Source of the DNA: Foliimonas ilicis
Lineage (GTDB): Bacteria > Pseudomonadota > Alphaproteobacteria > Rhizobiales > Rhizobiaceae
Direction: 5' to 3'
Length of the DNA stretch: 64,000 bases
Assembly (NCBI RefSeq): GCF_039939195.1
Contig: NZ_JBDUUH010000002.1
Coordinates: forward strand, 186,001 to 250,000
Shown here one piece after another: positions 19,609-28,484 of the stretch; position 1 is the stretch's first letter; each line of letters starts with the position of its first letter. Below the pieces are notes generated by a model. The model was not told the DNA's origin and searched no databases. It saw only the letters and a program-made list of their open reading frames with translations. A program made the position numbers and the translations under genes.

Positions 19609-20283
19609 CTAAAATTGGAACTCCGCCGCACGTTCAAAGCCAGGTAGTGGCTTTATTGCCGCATTGAAAGCCCTTCGACCGGTCACGACGCCGTCCGCCT
19701 TGGTATAAACCCGCGCAACGCCAGCATTCCCATAGCCTTCGACCGCAACGAGACGACCGCCTTCCTTGAGCTGCTCTAGCAGTTTTTCAGGAACTTCGCC
19801 CACTGCGCCGCCGATCAAAATCACGTCATAAGGCGCCTCTGCAGCATGCCCCTGCGGAAGCGCGCCTTCGATCACCGCGACATTGTCGAAGCCGAGTTCG
19901 GACAATGTTCTGGTGGCCCGCTCGGCGAGTTCGTGATTGCTTTCCAGCGCGACGACGGAGGTCGCCAGACGCGAGAGAACGGCGGACGAATATCCTGTGC
20001 CGCAACCGACATCGAGAACGAAATCGTCGGCCTTGATCTCGGCAAGCTGAACCAGCTTTGCAAAGGGCGATGGCTCCATCAGGTAACGCGGCCCGGAATC
20101 GCCTGTTGCCGGCGCGATCTGGATGTCTTCGTCGATATAGGCAAGGCTCACGCGCTGCGTATCGACGAACTCCTCGCGCGGAACCGACAGCATCGCTGCG
20201 ATCAAGGATGAATTTGTGACATCGGTCGTGCGAACCTGGCCATCGACCATTTTGACGCGACGTTCGGCGAAATCAGCGCTCAT
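19609..20283 (-). CDS. pcm: Protein-L-isoaspartate O-methyltransferase-like protein
   Basis: A 224-residue SAM-dependent methyltransferase of the PCMT family, which repairs isoaspartyl residues. It contains the SAM-binding motif VLDVGCGTGYSSAVLSRL near residue 85 and PYDVILIGGAVGEVPEKLLEQLKEGGRLV. The frame remains open across the tRNA-Cys gene, so the true start is near 20281-20289; MSADF at 20283 is used, with MGMSADF at 20289 as the alternative. The protein lies between the tolC-type gene and tRNA-Cys on the same strand. Confidence 0.88.
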   Translation of the reverse strand: MSADFAERRVKMVDGQVRTTDVTNSSLIAAMLSVPREEFVDTQRVSLAYIDEDIQIAPATGDSGPRYLMEPSPFAKLVQLAEIKADDFVLDVGCGTGYSSAVLSRLATSVVALESNHELAERATRTLSELGFDNVAVIEGALPQGHAAEAPYDVILIGGAVGEVPEKLLEQLKEGGRLVAVEGYGNAGVARVYTKADGVVTGRRAFNAAIKPLPGFERAAEFQF

Positions 20284-20349
20284 GCCCATTCGACCCGTTT
20301 CGGCGCGACTATCGCGCATTTCATTCGCGCAGAACGCGCCATGGAAGTT

Positions 20350-20423
20350 TGGAGGCCTCGCCCGGAATCGAACCGGGGTGCAAGGATTTGCAGTCCTCTG
20401 CGTAACCACTCCGCCACGAGGCC
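20350..20423 (-). tRNA. tRNA-Cys (GCA)
   Basis: A 74-base cloverleaf on the minus strand. The acceptor arms GGCCTCG and CGAGGCC pair, the T-arm contains GGTTCGATTCC, the anticodon is GCA, and CCA is encoded at the 3' end. It lies just upstream of pcm. Confidence 0.95.
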
Positions 20424-20532
20424 TCGCCGCTTCAGGCGTTCTACACGGCTTCCATAGGTTGCCCGGATTTTTGCGTCAAGCCGCGAAGCCGGATTTGAAA
20501 AACTTTCGCACGGTCGTTTCATATACGTCCGC

Positions 20533-20823
20533 TCAATTCTTTTTGCGCCGCGCCCGCCTGCGCTCCCACCAGACGACCGAGCGCCGTCTGTAGCGCCGCA
20601 CTGTTGCGAACTCATAGGACAGAATCAGGATGCCCAGCGGAATCATCCAGAAGCCGAGTATCGGCAAAAAACCCAGGCACCCAAGGAAGGCCAACGCCAC
20701 GCCAAGCGTGATTCTGAGCCGGCGAGATTGCGGCATCCGGAACTCGCGTCCGAAAATCGAAATCTTTCTGGCGGGCAAAACCGGTTCATCCACAGGCGGA
20801 TCTGGTAAGTTCATATTCTTCAT
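20533..20823 (-). CDS. Small conserved membrane protein
   Basis: A 96-residue protein with two hydrophobic segments around residues 37-68 (ITLGVALAFLGCLGFLPILGFWMIPLGILILS) followed by a very basic Arg/Lys-rich tail. It resembles small PGPGW-type membrane proteins, but the specific function is unknown. A second Met (MNLPDPP) four codons in is an alternative start. It lies between tRNA-Cys and tRNA-Asn and appears to belong to the chromosome, not the element. Confidence 0.65.
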   Translation of the reverse strand: MKNMNLPDPPVDEPVLPARKISIFGREFRMPQSRRLRITLGVALAFLGCLGFLPILGFWMIPLGILILSYEFATVRRYRRRSVVWWERRRARRKKN

Positions 20824-21013
20824 ATCGGGCGTGATTCAGTGCAAAAACGGCCCGGTACGGCCCTTTGCCGACCGGGAAACAGAGATATGATGGCTTCGCT
20901 CACGAATTGCGAGCCAAAAGATATATCGAATAGTTTGGAAAAATTGCGAAATGCAGCTTTGCAAAGCCGAAAAGGGTTTGCTATAGGCAGCCACGTTCAC
21001 ACGAGCAGGCTGT

Positions 21014-21088
21014 TCCCCGGTAGCTCAGTGGTAGAGCAACCGGCTGTTAACCGGTTGGTCGCTGGTTCGAATCCGGCCCGGGGAGCCA
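21014..21088 (+). tRNA. tRNA-Asn (GTT), element insertion site
   Basis: A 75-base cloverleaf on the plus strand: acceptor arms TCCCCGG / CCGGGGA, D-arm TAGCTCAGTGGTAGAGC, anticodon GTT at 21046-21048, T-arm GGTTCGAATCC and an encoded CCA at 21086-21088. It is intact, but its 3' half is also read on the opposite strand as the end of the adjacent recombinase gene, as expected for an attachment site at a tRNA 3' end. Confidence 0.96.
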
Positions 21089-22723
21089 ATTCGGATTGAA
21101 ACTGCGAACGCCGTGCGTCGCCGTTTCCACTCCATAGTTTCCTCCAGACGCCACGAGCGTCTGGAGGAGCCTTGGTTTCGACCCCTTAATCCGAATTTCG
21201 TCGACTCCGACCTCTACCCGCTGCACAAGCGCCTGCAGGTGATTCCTCCGGAACCCGCCATCGTTCGCCCTGATCTTCTTCCGGGCCTCAATTCCGAATC
21301 GGCGTAGCAGTTCAGGCGTCAGGCGGTTATCTTCCCCTTCGCTACGGCTTTCCGCCCTGTCGGCGTCCGCCCGGGCGGCGTCCCGAATTCTCTTCAGCTC
21401 GACGATTCGTCCCTTGAGGTTGGAATCGTCCATCTCGGCGAGACCATTCTCAATCGCCTCATAGAGCCGGGTCAGTTTGGCCTCGGAGTCCGCCGCCTGC
21501 TTTCGCAGCTCCGCCAACCGACCCTTGAGGCGCTCGCCATGCTCCTCACGACGCTTGAGCAGGCCGGCAAGCAGCTCCTCCAGTCGTTCGGGCGCCAGCA
21601 ACCGATCCTCAAGGTGCGACACAATGATCGTGTCCAGCTCTTCCATCGGGATGGTGCGCCCCCGGCAACCGGTCTTTCCTTGGCGAGCGGTCGTGCAGCA
21701 GGTGTAGTAGCGGTACTGATTGCCCTTGCCGGACGTCCGGAGCGTCATGGCTCCCCCGCAATCGGCGCAGAAGCACACACCGCCTAGGAGCGTTCCGGCA
21801 GAAACAAATCGCGGCGCCCTTAATTGCGGACTGCGTGAACGCATCACCGCCTGGACCTCGGCGAACTCCGCCTCGCTGATGATCGGCTCGACCTCGACCT
21901 CAACCACCTCGTCCTCGGGCTTCCGTTCCTTTTTGCGCCAACTCGTCACGTTGAAGCGGTGGCGGCCGATATAAGTCTCCCGTGTCAGGATCTGATGGAC
22001 GGCTCCGACGCCCCACCGGCCGCCGGTCTGGGTTCGAATGCCCCGCATGTTCAGGTAATCGGCGATCTGGCGCGACCCCATCGGACCGTCGTCGGCTCCT
22101 ACCCGCGCGAGGCGGAACATGAGCCGGACGGTGTCGACTTGAGCCGGGTCGGGCTCGATTTTCTTCTTGGTGCGGGTCCCCCGCAGTTCCGCCGCCACGA
22201 TCCGATAGCCGAACGGAGGTCGCGAGCCGTTCCAATACCCCTGCCGGGCGTTCTCCCGCATGGCTCGAAGCGTATGCTTGGCGTTTTCCTTCGACTGATA
22301 CTCATCGAATAGCGCCATGATCTGGCGCATCATCACGCTCATCGGATCATCACCGAGGTCCTGCGTGATGGACGTCAAGCGGATGCCGTTCTTCGCCAGC
22401 CGTCGCACATAGAATTCGAGCTGAAACTGATCTCGAAAGAATCGCGAGAACGAATGGACGATGATGAACTCGAACGGCGTCGGCTTTTGCGCGCCGGCAT
22501 CCATCATCTTCTGAAATTCGGGGCGGCGGTCGTCCGTGGCCGATGCGCCCGGCTCGACGAACTCCGCAACGATGGCGATCCCCTTCGCCTGGCAGTAAGC
22601 CTGAAGCTGACGGCGCTGGTCGGGAATGGACAGGTCATTCTCGGCCTGCCGGCCTGTGGAAACCCTGAGATAGAGCGCGGCACGCCTTGGCGACGCCAAG
22701 GCGGGGGTCGCTTTGGCGTTCAT
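21047..22723 (-). CDS. Large serine recombinase (putative integrase)
   Basis: A 558-residue large serine recombinase. The N-terminal resolvase domain has the catalytic Ser22 in LYLRVSTGRQ and conserved arginines (SRFFRDQFQLEFY). A recombinase domain (about 190-290, HQILTRETYIGRHRFN) follows, then a zinc ribbon with CFCADCGG and CCTTARQGKTGC, and a Glu/Arg-rich coiled coil (about 385-455). The start ATG has a GGAGGT site upstream. Its stop overlaps the anticodon loop of tRNA-Asn, so the last 13 residues (ending PDSNQRPTG) are antisense to the tRNA. It most likely integrates the element into that tRNA. Confidence 0.88.
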   Translation of the reverse strand: MNAKATPALASPRRAALYLRVSTGRQAENDLSIPDQRRQLQAYCQAKGIAIVAEFVEPGASATDDRRPEFQKMMDAGAQKPTPFEFIIVHSFSRFFRDQFQLEFYVRRLAKNGIRLTSITQDLGDDPMSVMMRQIMALFDEYQSKENAKHTLRAMRENARQGYWNGSRPPFGYRIVAAELRGTRTKKKIEPDPAQVDTVRLMFRLARVGADDGPMGSRQIADYLNMRGIRTQTGGRWGVGAVHQILTRETYIGRHRFNVTSWRKKERKPEDEVVEVEVEPIISEAEFAEVQAVMRSRSPQLRAPRFVSAGTLLGGVCFCADCGGAMTLRTSGKGNQYRYYTCCTTARQGKTGCRGRTIPMEELDTIIVSHLEDRLLAPERLEELLAGLLKRREEHGERLKGRLAELRKQAADSEAKLTRLYEAIENGLAEMDDSNLKGRIVELKRIRDAARADADRAESRSEGEDNRLTPELLRRFGIEARKKIRANDGGFRRNHLQALVQRVEVGVDEIRIKGSKPRLLQTLVASGGNYGVETATHGVRSFNPNWLPGPDSNQRPTG

Positions 22724-22744
22724 GCGATACCTCCGTTCAAACGG

Positions 22745-22972
22745 TTAAGTCTTCGAGCCGAGCAGCTCATCGAGGAGCGGTCCGAATTGAACCTCGAACA
22801 CGTCCAGTTCGGCTTCGGTGACTGGAATGCGGTCCGCCCAATCATCCGTGATCTTGAGCTGCCACGGGTCGGCCGGACGACGCTTCGCGCGCCGCCGGGG
22901 CTCAAGCGTCGGTGCGTAGTCGAAGAAATCAACGATGTCTGCTGATGCAGAGGGCTTTGGCTTGACAGACAT
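22745..22972 (-). CDS. Small hypothetical protein upstream of the recombinase
   Basis: A 75-residue protein (MSVKPKPSASADIVDFFDY... to LLDELLGSKT), rich in charged residues, without membrane segments. It is 21 bases upstream of the recombinase on the same strand and could be cotranscribed with it. An inverted repeat CACTGATTTCAGTG at 23005-23018 lies about 33 bases before its start and may be an operator for this pair. I do not recognise the family; a directionality or accessory role is only a positional guess. Confidence 0.6.
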   Translation of the reverse strand: MSVKPKPSASADIVDFFDYAPTLEPRRRAKRRPADPWQLKITDDWADRIPVTEAELDVFEVQFGPLLDELLGSKT

Positions 22973-23220
22973 GCACCAAGAATTGCACGAAATAAGCTAT
23001 ACCGCACTGATTTCAGTGAGTTATTGGCCGCTCTTCGATCGCCAAATCGGCGGCGTCCGGCGCCGATCGGCGGGAACGGCGCGTCGTGGCGGATCGTAGA
23101 GAAGCGTAAAATCGCGCAAACGGCGGGTTCGCCTTTCCTCGCGACAACAGCAATTGAATTTTCCGTTTTCATGGACTATATTTAGCAGAACAACTGAACC
23201 TTTCCAAGGAAAACCTGCTC

Positions 23221-23910
23221 ATGGCCGCCCCGATCCCTGTTGGAAGCCAGCCCCGCCGCAGCCGTGCGAGCCATTTTGCCGAGACGCCTGCCGCACCGGT
23301 TCCAGTGCGCTCCCGCCGCGGTGAGCCAGGCCCGAGCGATGATCTCGTCGAGGCTTTCGTTCTTCGGACCGGCCGCGCGCTCGCCCGCATAGCTGAGCGG
23401 ATGCCGCGGGAACGGCTTCTTGAAGCCGTGGGGGCCTCCACCGATACGGATGTGCTCTTCCGTTCGCTGCGCGACGCTGTTGCCATTGGCGCGGAAATCA
23501 CGCCCGATCAGCCCGATCCCCTGACCGAAGCCCTCCTGCGTGGCGCGGAAATGAAGCGCGACATGCTGAAGGCCGAAGGCGGCGCTCTTTCCGCACAGCA
23601 ACTTGCCGAACACCTCGGCATCACGCCTCAAGGCCTCGGCCGCAAGCGGGAGCGCAACCACGTCTTCTGGCTCGATGTCGGCGACGGGTATGTCTATCCC
23701 GCCTTCCAGATCGGAAAGAACGGCCTATTGCGTGGCATCCGTGAGGTGCTGGACGCCTTCCAGATCGATGAACCGTGGATGCGGGTCAATTTCATGCTGA
23801 CAGGCGATCTCCGGCTGGGCGGGCGCCGACCGATCGACCTTCTCCGCGAGGGCAAGATCGACGAGGTAATCGAGGCTGCGACGGCTTACGGCGAACATGG
23901 CGCGGCCTAA
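23221..23910 (+). CDS. Xre/MbcA/ParS-type antitoxin
   Basis: A 229-residue protein. A basic, Pro-rich N-terminus and a helical middle precede a helix-turn-helix-like region (LSAQQLAEHLGITPQGLGRKRE, about 125-145). The C-terminal toxin-binding segment (AFQIGKNGLLRGIREVLDAF... MLTGDLRLGGRRPIDLLREGKIDEVIEAA) is typical of DUF2384/MbcA-type antitoxins that pair with RES-domain toxins. A RES gene overlaps its end, as expected for such a TA operon. The GC-rich neighbours contrast with the AT-rich promoter region (TATATT near 23174). Confidence 0.82.
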   Translation: MAAPIPVGSQPRRSRASHFAETPAAPVPVRSRRGEPGPSDDLVEAFVLRTGRALARIAERMPRERLLEAVGASTDTDVLFRSLRDAVAIGAEITPDQPDPLTEALLRGAEMKRDMLKAEGGALSAQQLAEHLGITPQGLGRKRERNHVFWLDVGDGYVYPAFQIGKNGLLRGIREVLDAFQIDEPWMRVNFMLTGDLRLGGRRPIDLLREGKIDEVIEAATAYGEHGAA

Positions 23911-24489
23911 ATCCGTCCCGCTGCCCCCGCCGACTTCGCCAGCCGCGATCTGCCCCTAGAGACCATAGCGTCCGATACACGGCTCGTTCGGATCCACCGG
24001 AGCGACCTAGGTCCCATCTTCTTTGGGGCGAGCGCCCGGAACCGCTTCGACGATCCAGCAAGGACCTACGGCGTCTGCTATTTTTCGACGAGCGTGGAAG
24101 GAGCTTTCGCCGAGACCTGCCTTCGCGCTGTCGGGACACGCTTCGTGCAATTGTCCTTTCTGGAAGCTCGCTCCTTTTGCGACATCGAGATCAAGACGCC
24201 GATCCATCTCGTGAGTCTGCATGGGCCTGGCCTTGCGCAACTGGGCGCCACCGGTGCGGTCAGCAGCGGACTGCATCCACCCGCCCGTCAATGGTCGAAG
24301 GCTATTCACGACCACCCCGCGCGGCCCGACGGGATCGCCTATCGCTCAAATCACGACAACGGCGAACTTTGCGTCGCCTTGTTCGAACGAGCGAGTCCCC
24401 GGTTGGGAGCGGCTGCTTCCGAGCCAATCATGACTGATCGGGCCGGTCTCGCTGCGCTGCTCGCACGCTATAAAATTGGGCTTGGCTGA
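23897..24489 (+). pseudogene. RES-domain toxin with 5' frameshift
   Basis: The RES NAD+-hydrolase-type toxin partner of the antitoxin. The expected start is ATG 23897, overlapping the antitoxin stop, giving MARPKSVPLPPP, but that frame stops at 23957. The rest of the domain (ADFASRDLPLETIASDTRLVRIHRS... IFFGASARNRFDDP... AFAETCLR... LALLARYKIGLG) is in the -1 frame, continuous to 24489. The switch falls at a run of five C residues (23924-23928); six would restore one frame. This could be an inactivating deletion, a sequencing error or -1 slippage. The RES residues (Arg of RIHRS, FxRFD, the AxAET Glu) are intact downstream. Confidence 0.75.
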
Positions 24490-24685
24490 TGCGGACTTCA
24501 CTCTTCTGAGTGATGAAAACGAAACTTGTCTCGAAGACTTTGTCGGACTGGAAGAATGCGTTCCCGGATCTATCCGGCTGGGCTTTGTCCTGTGGTCATG
24601 AACACTCTTCCGCTTGTTTGATATGCCGTTGCTGCATGCGCTGCCATTCGCGTGAGCGAACGGCAACGCCTGCGGTTGGGACGGT

Positions 24686-25426
24686 TCAGGCGTTGAAGCC
24701 ACCATCGGCGGTCACGACGGAGCCGGTTATCAGCGCGGCTGCCGGGCTGGCGAGGAACGCGACGACATCGGCGACTTCACGTGGTTCTCCGAACCGCCCG
24801 ATCGGCGTGAGGCTGCGCTGGTAATCTGCGCTGGGTCCATCTGCCGGGTTCATTTCAGTGTTAGTCGATCCAGGCGAGAGCAAGTTCACGGTGATGCCTT
24901 GCGGGCCGAGTTCGCGGGAGAGACCGCGCGTGAAAGACACCAGCGCCGATTTGGACATCGCGTAAGCCGTATTGCCGGGAAACGGGACGCGCTCCGCCAG
25001 ACTCGAGCCGATTGAGATGATGCGGCCACCGGTGGAAAGATGCGGGATTGCGGCTTGCGTAAACAGAACCGGACCGCGCACGTTTATGTCCAGTATCTTC
25101 TGAAAGTCGGCAAGATCCATGTCCGCGATCAGACCAGCGATGCCGAGGGCTGCACTGTTGATCAGAATATCGAGACCGCCGAGCGCATCGACTGCGTTTT
25201 TGACCGCATGCTTGATCGCCTCTGGATCGGCGCTGTCTGCCTGAATGGCAATCCCGCGTCGGCCCACTGCTTCGATCGAAGCCACTACTGCCTCGGCACG
25301 TTCGGCCGAGTTCTGGTAAGTGAATGCCACATCCGCGCCGCTCTCCGCCAGCACCAGCGCGATGGCGGCGCCGATGCCGCGTGATCCACCAGTCACCAGC
25401 GCACGTTTCCCACTCAAATCTGTCAT
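24686..25426 (-). CDS. SDR-family oxidoreductase
   Basis: A 246-residue classical short-chain dehydrogenase/reductase. It has the cofactor motif TGGSRGIG, the NSAA (NNAG-equivalent) motif, Ser in ISIGSSLAE, the catalytic YAMSK and a C-terminal GSVVTADGGFNA. The start at 25424-25426 is preceded by AAGGAAG. It is divergent from a TetR regulator with shared inverted repeats between them, so it is probably controlled by that regulator. Substrate unknown. Confidence 0.88.
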   Translation of the reverse strand: MTDLSGKRALVTGGSRGIGAAIALVLAESGADVAFTYQNSAERAEAVVASIEAVGRRGIAIQADSADPEAIKHAVKNAVDALGGLDILINSAALGIAGLIADMDLADFQKILDINVRGPVLFTQAAIPHLSTGGRIISIGSSLAERVPFPGNTAYAMSKSALVSFTRGLSRELGPQGITVNLLSPGSTNTEMNPADGPSADYQRSLTPIGRFGEPREVADVVAFLASPAAALITGSVVTADGGFNA

Positions 25427-25439
25427 CGTTCTTCCTTTA

Positions 25440-25513
25440 TGCATCGATCGCTGCATAAGGCTCATATTTGGGTTGCCGGGGTCGGTCAACCACTTTATAC
25501 AGCGGTCGATGCA
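25440..25513. promoter_or_regulatory. Paired inverted operators of the TetR/SDR divergon
   Basis: The half TGCATCGATCGCTGCATAA at 25440-25458 recurs inverted as TTATACAGCGGTCGATGCA at 25495-25513. The second copy overlaps the TetR start codon. Two such copies in a divergent promoter are the usual arrangement for TetR autorepression and control of the neighbouring gene. Confidence 0.7.
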
Positions 25514-26177
25514 GAAAAAGAGTTTCCCAGTGCGCGAGGGCGCGGATTCGAGGCAACGTGTTCTTGGCCGGCCGCGCGAATTCGACCGCGACGTGGCGCT
25601 GCACAAAGCCATGCGGTTATTCTGGGTCAGAGGGTATGAAGCCACGTCCATCTCCGATCTGACGGAGACGATGGGTATAGGAACGAAGAGTCTCTATGCC
25701 GCTTTCGGCTCGAAGGACGCGCTGTATTCCGAAGCGCTGCATCTTTACTCGACGACCCACGAAGAGTTGGTGCTCGGACGCTTTCGCAAGTGCACGACGG
25801 CGCGCGAGGCAGTACTGGCGTTCCTTCAAGACTCGGCGCGTGCAATGACGGGTTCCGATTCCGATCTGCCGCATGGCTGCATGGTGAATCTTGGGTTTGT
25901 AGGGAGCGACGGCCACGTCGAACTCAGCGAACTCATGAAGGCGGCCCGCTCCGGAGCTTTCGAAATTCTCAAAGCTCGCTTCGAAAAAGCGGTCGTCGAA
26001 GGCGATCTGCCGTCATCTATCGATGTCTCTAAGCTCGCACGGTTTGTCCAAACAGTGCAAAGCGGCATGGCAATCCGAGCGCGCGATGGAGCAGATCGCG
26101 CGGATATTGAGGCGGTGGCTGAGTTTGCCATGGCAGGATGGGATGGCATGACTTCAAGGCGGCAACTGGCCGGTTAG
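25509..26177 (+). CDS. TetR-family transcriptional regulator
   Basis: A 222-residue TetR protein. The N-terminal helix-turn-helix is clear (ALHKAMRLFWVRGYEATSISDLTETMGIGTKSLYAAFGSKDALY); the C-terminal part resembles the TetR_C_16-like ligand domain with PHGCMVNLG. Divergent from the SDR gene at 24686-25426. The start is placed at ATG 25509-25511 because the upstream part of the open frame lies in the operator region. Confidence 0.85.
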   Translation: MQKKSFPVREGADSRQRVLGRPREFDRDVALHKAMRLFWVRGYEATSISDLTETMGIGTKSLYAAFGSKDALYSEALHLYSTTHEELVLGRFRKCTTAREAVLAFLQDSARAMTGSDSDLPHGCMVNLGFVGSDGHVELSELMKAARSGAFEILKARFEKAVVEGDLPSSIDVSKLARFVQTVQSGMAIRARDGADRADIEAVAEFAMAGWDGMTSRRQLAG

Positions 26178-26306
26178 GCCTCATCGGCAATCGGGACGCC
26201 GCCTTCCCGCTTCCGCGGGCGTGGCGATGAATCCTTGAGTGAATGGACCGGTCCGTCGCGCCAATGGCAGCGTCATCTGATCGGACCAGGGTAGACATCG
26301 CGTTCG

Positions 26307-28196
26307 TCAGGCCGTCCGGGCCGACGTCCCAGTGCCTCGGACGCGATCGCCGCCAGCACGGATCGGCGACGAGAACGCCCCACTCTCGGGCAATGGTAGA
26401 GCGCCGTCGCCCTCGGCATGCCGGCGAAGCATGCGCGTCATCTCGTCTCTCGGGACGGGCTGCGAAAACCCATAGCCCTGTCCAAACTGGCAGCCCATCA
26501 CCCAGAGCTGGCTGGCTTGGACATCGGTCTCGATCCCTTCCGCTATGACACGGATGCCAAGCTTCCGAGCGATGTCAATGATCCCCTCGACGATCACCAA
26601 ACTGGGATCGTCCGGCCACAGCCGCGCGATGAAAGATCGATCGATCTTGATCATGTCAACCGGCACGGTGATGAGGTGGGTCAGCGAAGCATAGCCCGTA
26701 CCAAAATCGTCGAGCGCTACACGCAGCCCCTGTGCGCGCAACGCCTTCAGTTCGCGCGCGACCACCTGATCGCGCTGCCCCATATAAACGTTCTCGTCCA
26801 CTTCGAGGACGACACAATCGAGCGGCACGTTGCGCTCGACGAAACTTCGCTTCAGATGCGCCAGCAGCTTACCGCTATGCAGATCCACGGTCGATATGTT
26901 CACGGCAACAAACGGCATTTGAAGGCCTAGATCGATCCATCGCCGCACGTCATCGGCGACGATCGAAAACATGCGCTGCGTCAGGGCGCTCGCGACATGC
27001 GCATCCGACGTCGCCTCTACAAATGCCGCCGCCGGCATGATCTCGCCGGTTACCGTCGTCATTCGGCACAGCGCTTCGACCCCAACGATCTCGCGGGTGT
27101 CGACTCGGACCACCGGCTGGTAATGCGCATCAATCCGGCCGTCCTTAAGCGCCAACGCGACATCGCGAATGGCGTCGCGGCGGCGCGTGATCCGCGTCCC
27201 TATCCCCGGCCAGTAGCGCACGAAGCCGCCGCGGCCGGTCTCCTTGGCATGATACAGCGCGAAATCGGCCGCCTCGTTCACCGCCACTGCGGTCGGCTCG
27301 GTTTCACAGAGCACCGCTCCGCCAATTGTCGCCCGCGGGACCACCATGTGTCCCTCGCACGTTGCCGCCACCTCCAGCGCACCGAAGATCCGTTCCGCCG
27401 CCCCGTCGAGATCGGACAGAGCGGCTGGCGCCTGAATAAGCACGCCGAACTCATCGCCGCCAAGCCGGAACGTGACATCGGGCGCCATGACGCGCGCGAC
27501 CCGGCTCGCTGCGGTCTGAATCAAGGCGTCGCCGGCCAGGTGGCCGAAGGTGTCGTTGACGATCTTCAGATTGTCGAGGTCGAGAACGAACAGCCCCCAT
27601 GATCCCGGTTTGTCACAGGGCACACGGTCTAGCGCTGCATTGAACGCGGCCCGGTTCGGCAGGCCGGTCAGTGCGTCGATATTCGCCCGTCGCTCTTCGT
27701 CGATCACACGTTCATGGCGCCGCAAGGCCACGTCGCACAGGTCAAGGCAGATCGCGATAGCTGCCTTCTCTTTCTCATTGGGCGCGCGGCATTCCCGAAA
27801 ATAGAGCGCCAGGACGCCGATGGGATCGCCGTACCCCGCAGTGATCGGATAGGACCAGCATGCATTAAGGCCGACCGAAAGCGGATGGTGCTTGTACTTC
27901 GCCCATCTCGGGTCGCCGGCGATGTCGGTGACACCAACCGGCATGCGCATATAGCCGGCGGTCCCGCATGAGCCGACTTCGGGGCCGATCATGACACCGT
28001 CGAGAGCTAAGGCGTATTTCTGCGAAAGGCTCGCGACTGCCAGTGGGTGAAGCAGGCCGGCGCGATCGACACTCATCACGGTGCAGACAACGCCCGGCAA
28101 CTCTTCTTCGACAGCAAGACAGAGCTCGCGCATGGCCTCACCCAGCGAGGCGCCGTTGGCGACTAATCGAAGTATTCTGTTCTCGACATGCAGCAA
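26307..28196 (-). CDS. GAF-GGDEF-EAL c-di-GMP enzyme
   Basis: A 629-residue sensor enzyme. An N-terminal GAF-like domain (residues about 1-165) precedes a GGDEF domain with the intact active site RLGGDEFGV near residue 245 and DALTGLPNR. An EAL domain follows with GVEALCR, EVDENVY, ALDDFGTGYASL, MIKIDRSFI, AEGIET and GYGFSQP. The ENxT/S-type segment is altered (VDEN), so phosphodiesterase activity may be reduced; cyclase residues look intact. It is divergent from ardC and has one of the three conserved operators 54 bases before its start. Confidence 0.88.
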   Translation of the reverse strand: MLHVENRILRLVANGASLGEAMRELCLAVEEELPGVVCTVMSVDRAGLLHPLAVASLSQKYALALDGVMIGPEVGSCGTAGYMRMPVGVTDIAGDPRWAKYKHHPLSVGLNACWSYPITAGYGDPIGVLALYFRECRAPNEKEKAAIAICLDLCDVALRRHERVIDEERRANIDALTGLPNRAAFNAALDRVPCDKPGSWGLFVLDLDNLKIVNDTFGHLAGDALIQTAASRVARVMAPDVTFRLGGDEFGVLIQAPAALSDLDGAAERIFGALEVAATCEGHMVVPRATIGGAVLCETEPTAVAVNEAADFALYHAKETGRGGFVRYWPGIGTRITRRRDAIRDVALALKDGRIDAHYQPVVRVDTREIVGVEALCRMTTVTGEIMPAAAFVEATSDAHVASALTQRMFSIVADDVRRWIDLGLQMPFVAVNISTVDLHSGKLLAHLKRSFVERNVPLDCVVLEVDENVYMGQRDQVVARELKALRAQGLRVALDDFGTGYASLTHLITVPVDMIKIDRSFIARLWPDDPSLVIVEGIIDIARKLGIRVIAEGIETDVQASQLWVMGCQFGQGYGFSQPVPRDEMTRMLRRHAEGDGALPLPESGAFSSPIRAGGDRVRGTGTSARTA

Positions 28197-28249
28197 AACA
28201 ACTGGGCCGCCCCATCCCTGACCGCGTCAACCTGAGGACGTCAGCTTCA

Positions 28250-28266
28250 GCGACTATAATAGTCGC
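28250..28266. promoter_or_regulatory. Element operator, copy 1 (GGDEF-EAL/ardC)
   Basis: Palindrome GCGACTATAATAGTCGC, perfect around a single central base. It contains TATAAT, so a bound protein could cover a -10 box. It lies between the divergent GGDEF-EAL and ardC genes. Copies 2 and 3 are at 31507-31523 and 47671-47687. Confidence 0.75.
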
Positions 28267-28429
28267 CGCAGGTGAAAGCTCTGTGTGCGCAAATGATAAA
28301 CTTTGAATTAACCGTCCTTATTGGGGGGAAAGCCTTCCCCTGCGCCCGAGCCCGATGTCTCAGGCGACCCCTTCTGCGGGGAGACCCCGCAACGCCCCCT
28401 TTAGAGTGAGAGTGCGCACCGGCTTTGCC

Positions 28430-28484
28430 GTGACGGGTTGAGGGTTGGAGGAGAGGCCTCCGGCGCCCGTCGCGGAGAACCGCG
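28430..28484 (+). promoter_or_regulatory. Structured leader of ardC
   Basis: Immediately before the ardC start. The outer stem GACGGG (28432-28437) pairs with CCCGTC (28466-28471), and an inner stem GGAGG (28447-28451) pairs with CCTCC (28457-28461). A GGAG ribosome-binding site (28474-28477) follows. The same layout with a different inner stem precedes the parB-like gene (31631-31688), supporting a real RNA element. Confidence 0.65.

Noticed and set aside
23775..24437. A 220-codon frame overlapping the antitoxin and RES genes
   Set aside because: It is out of frame with both recognisable proteins, and its Arg-rich translation matches no family.
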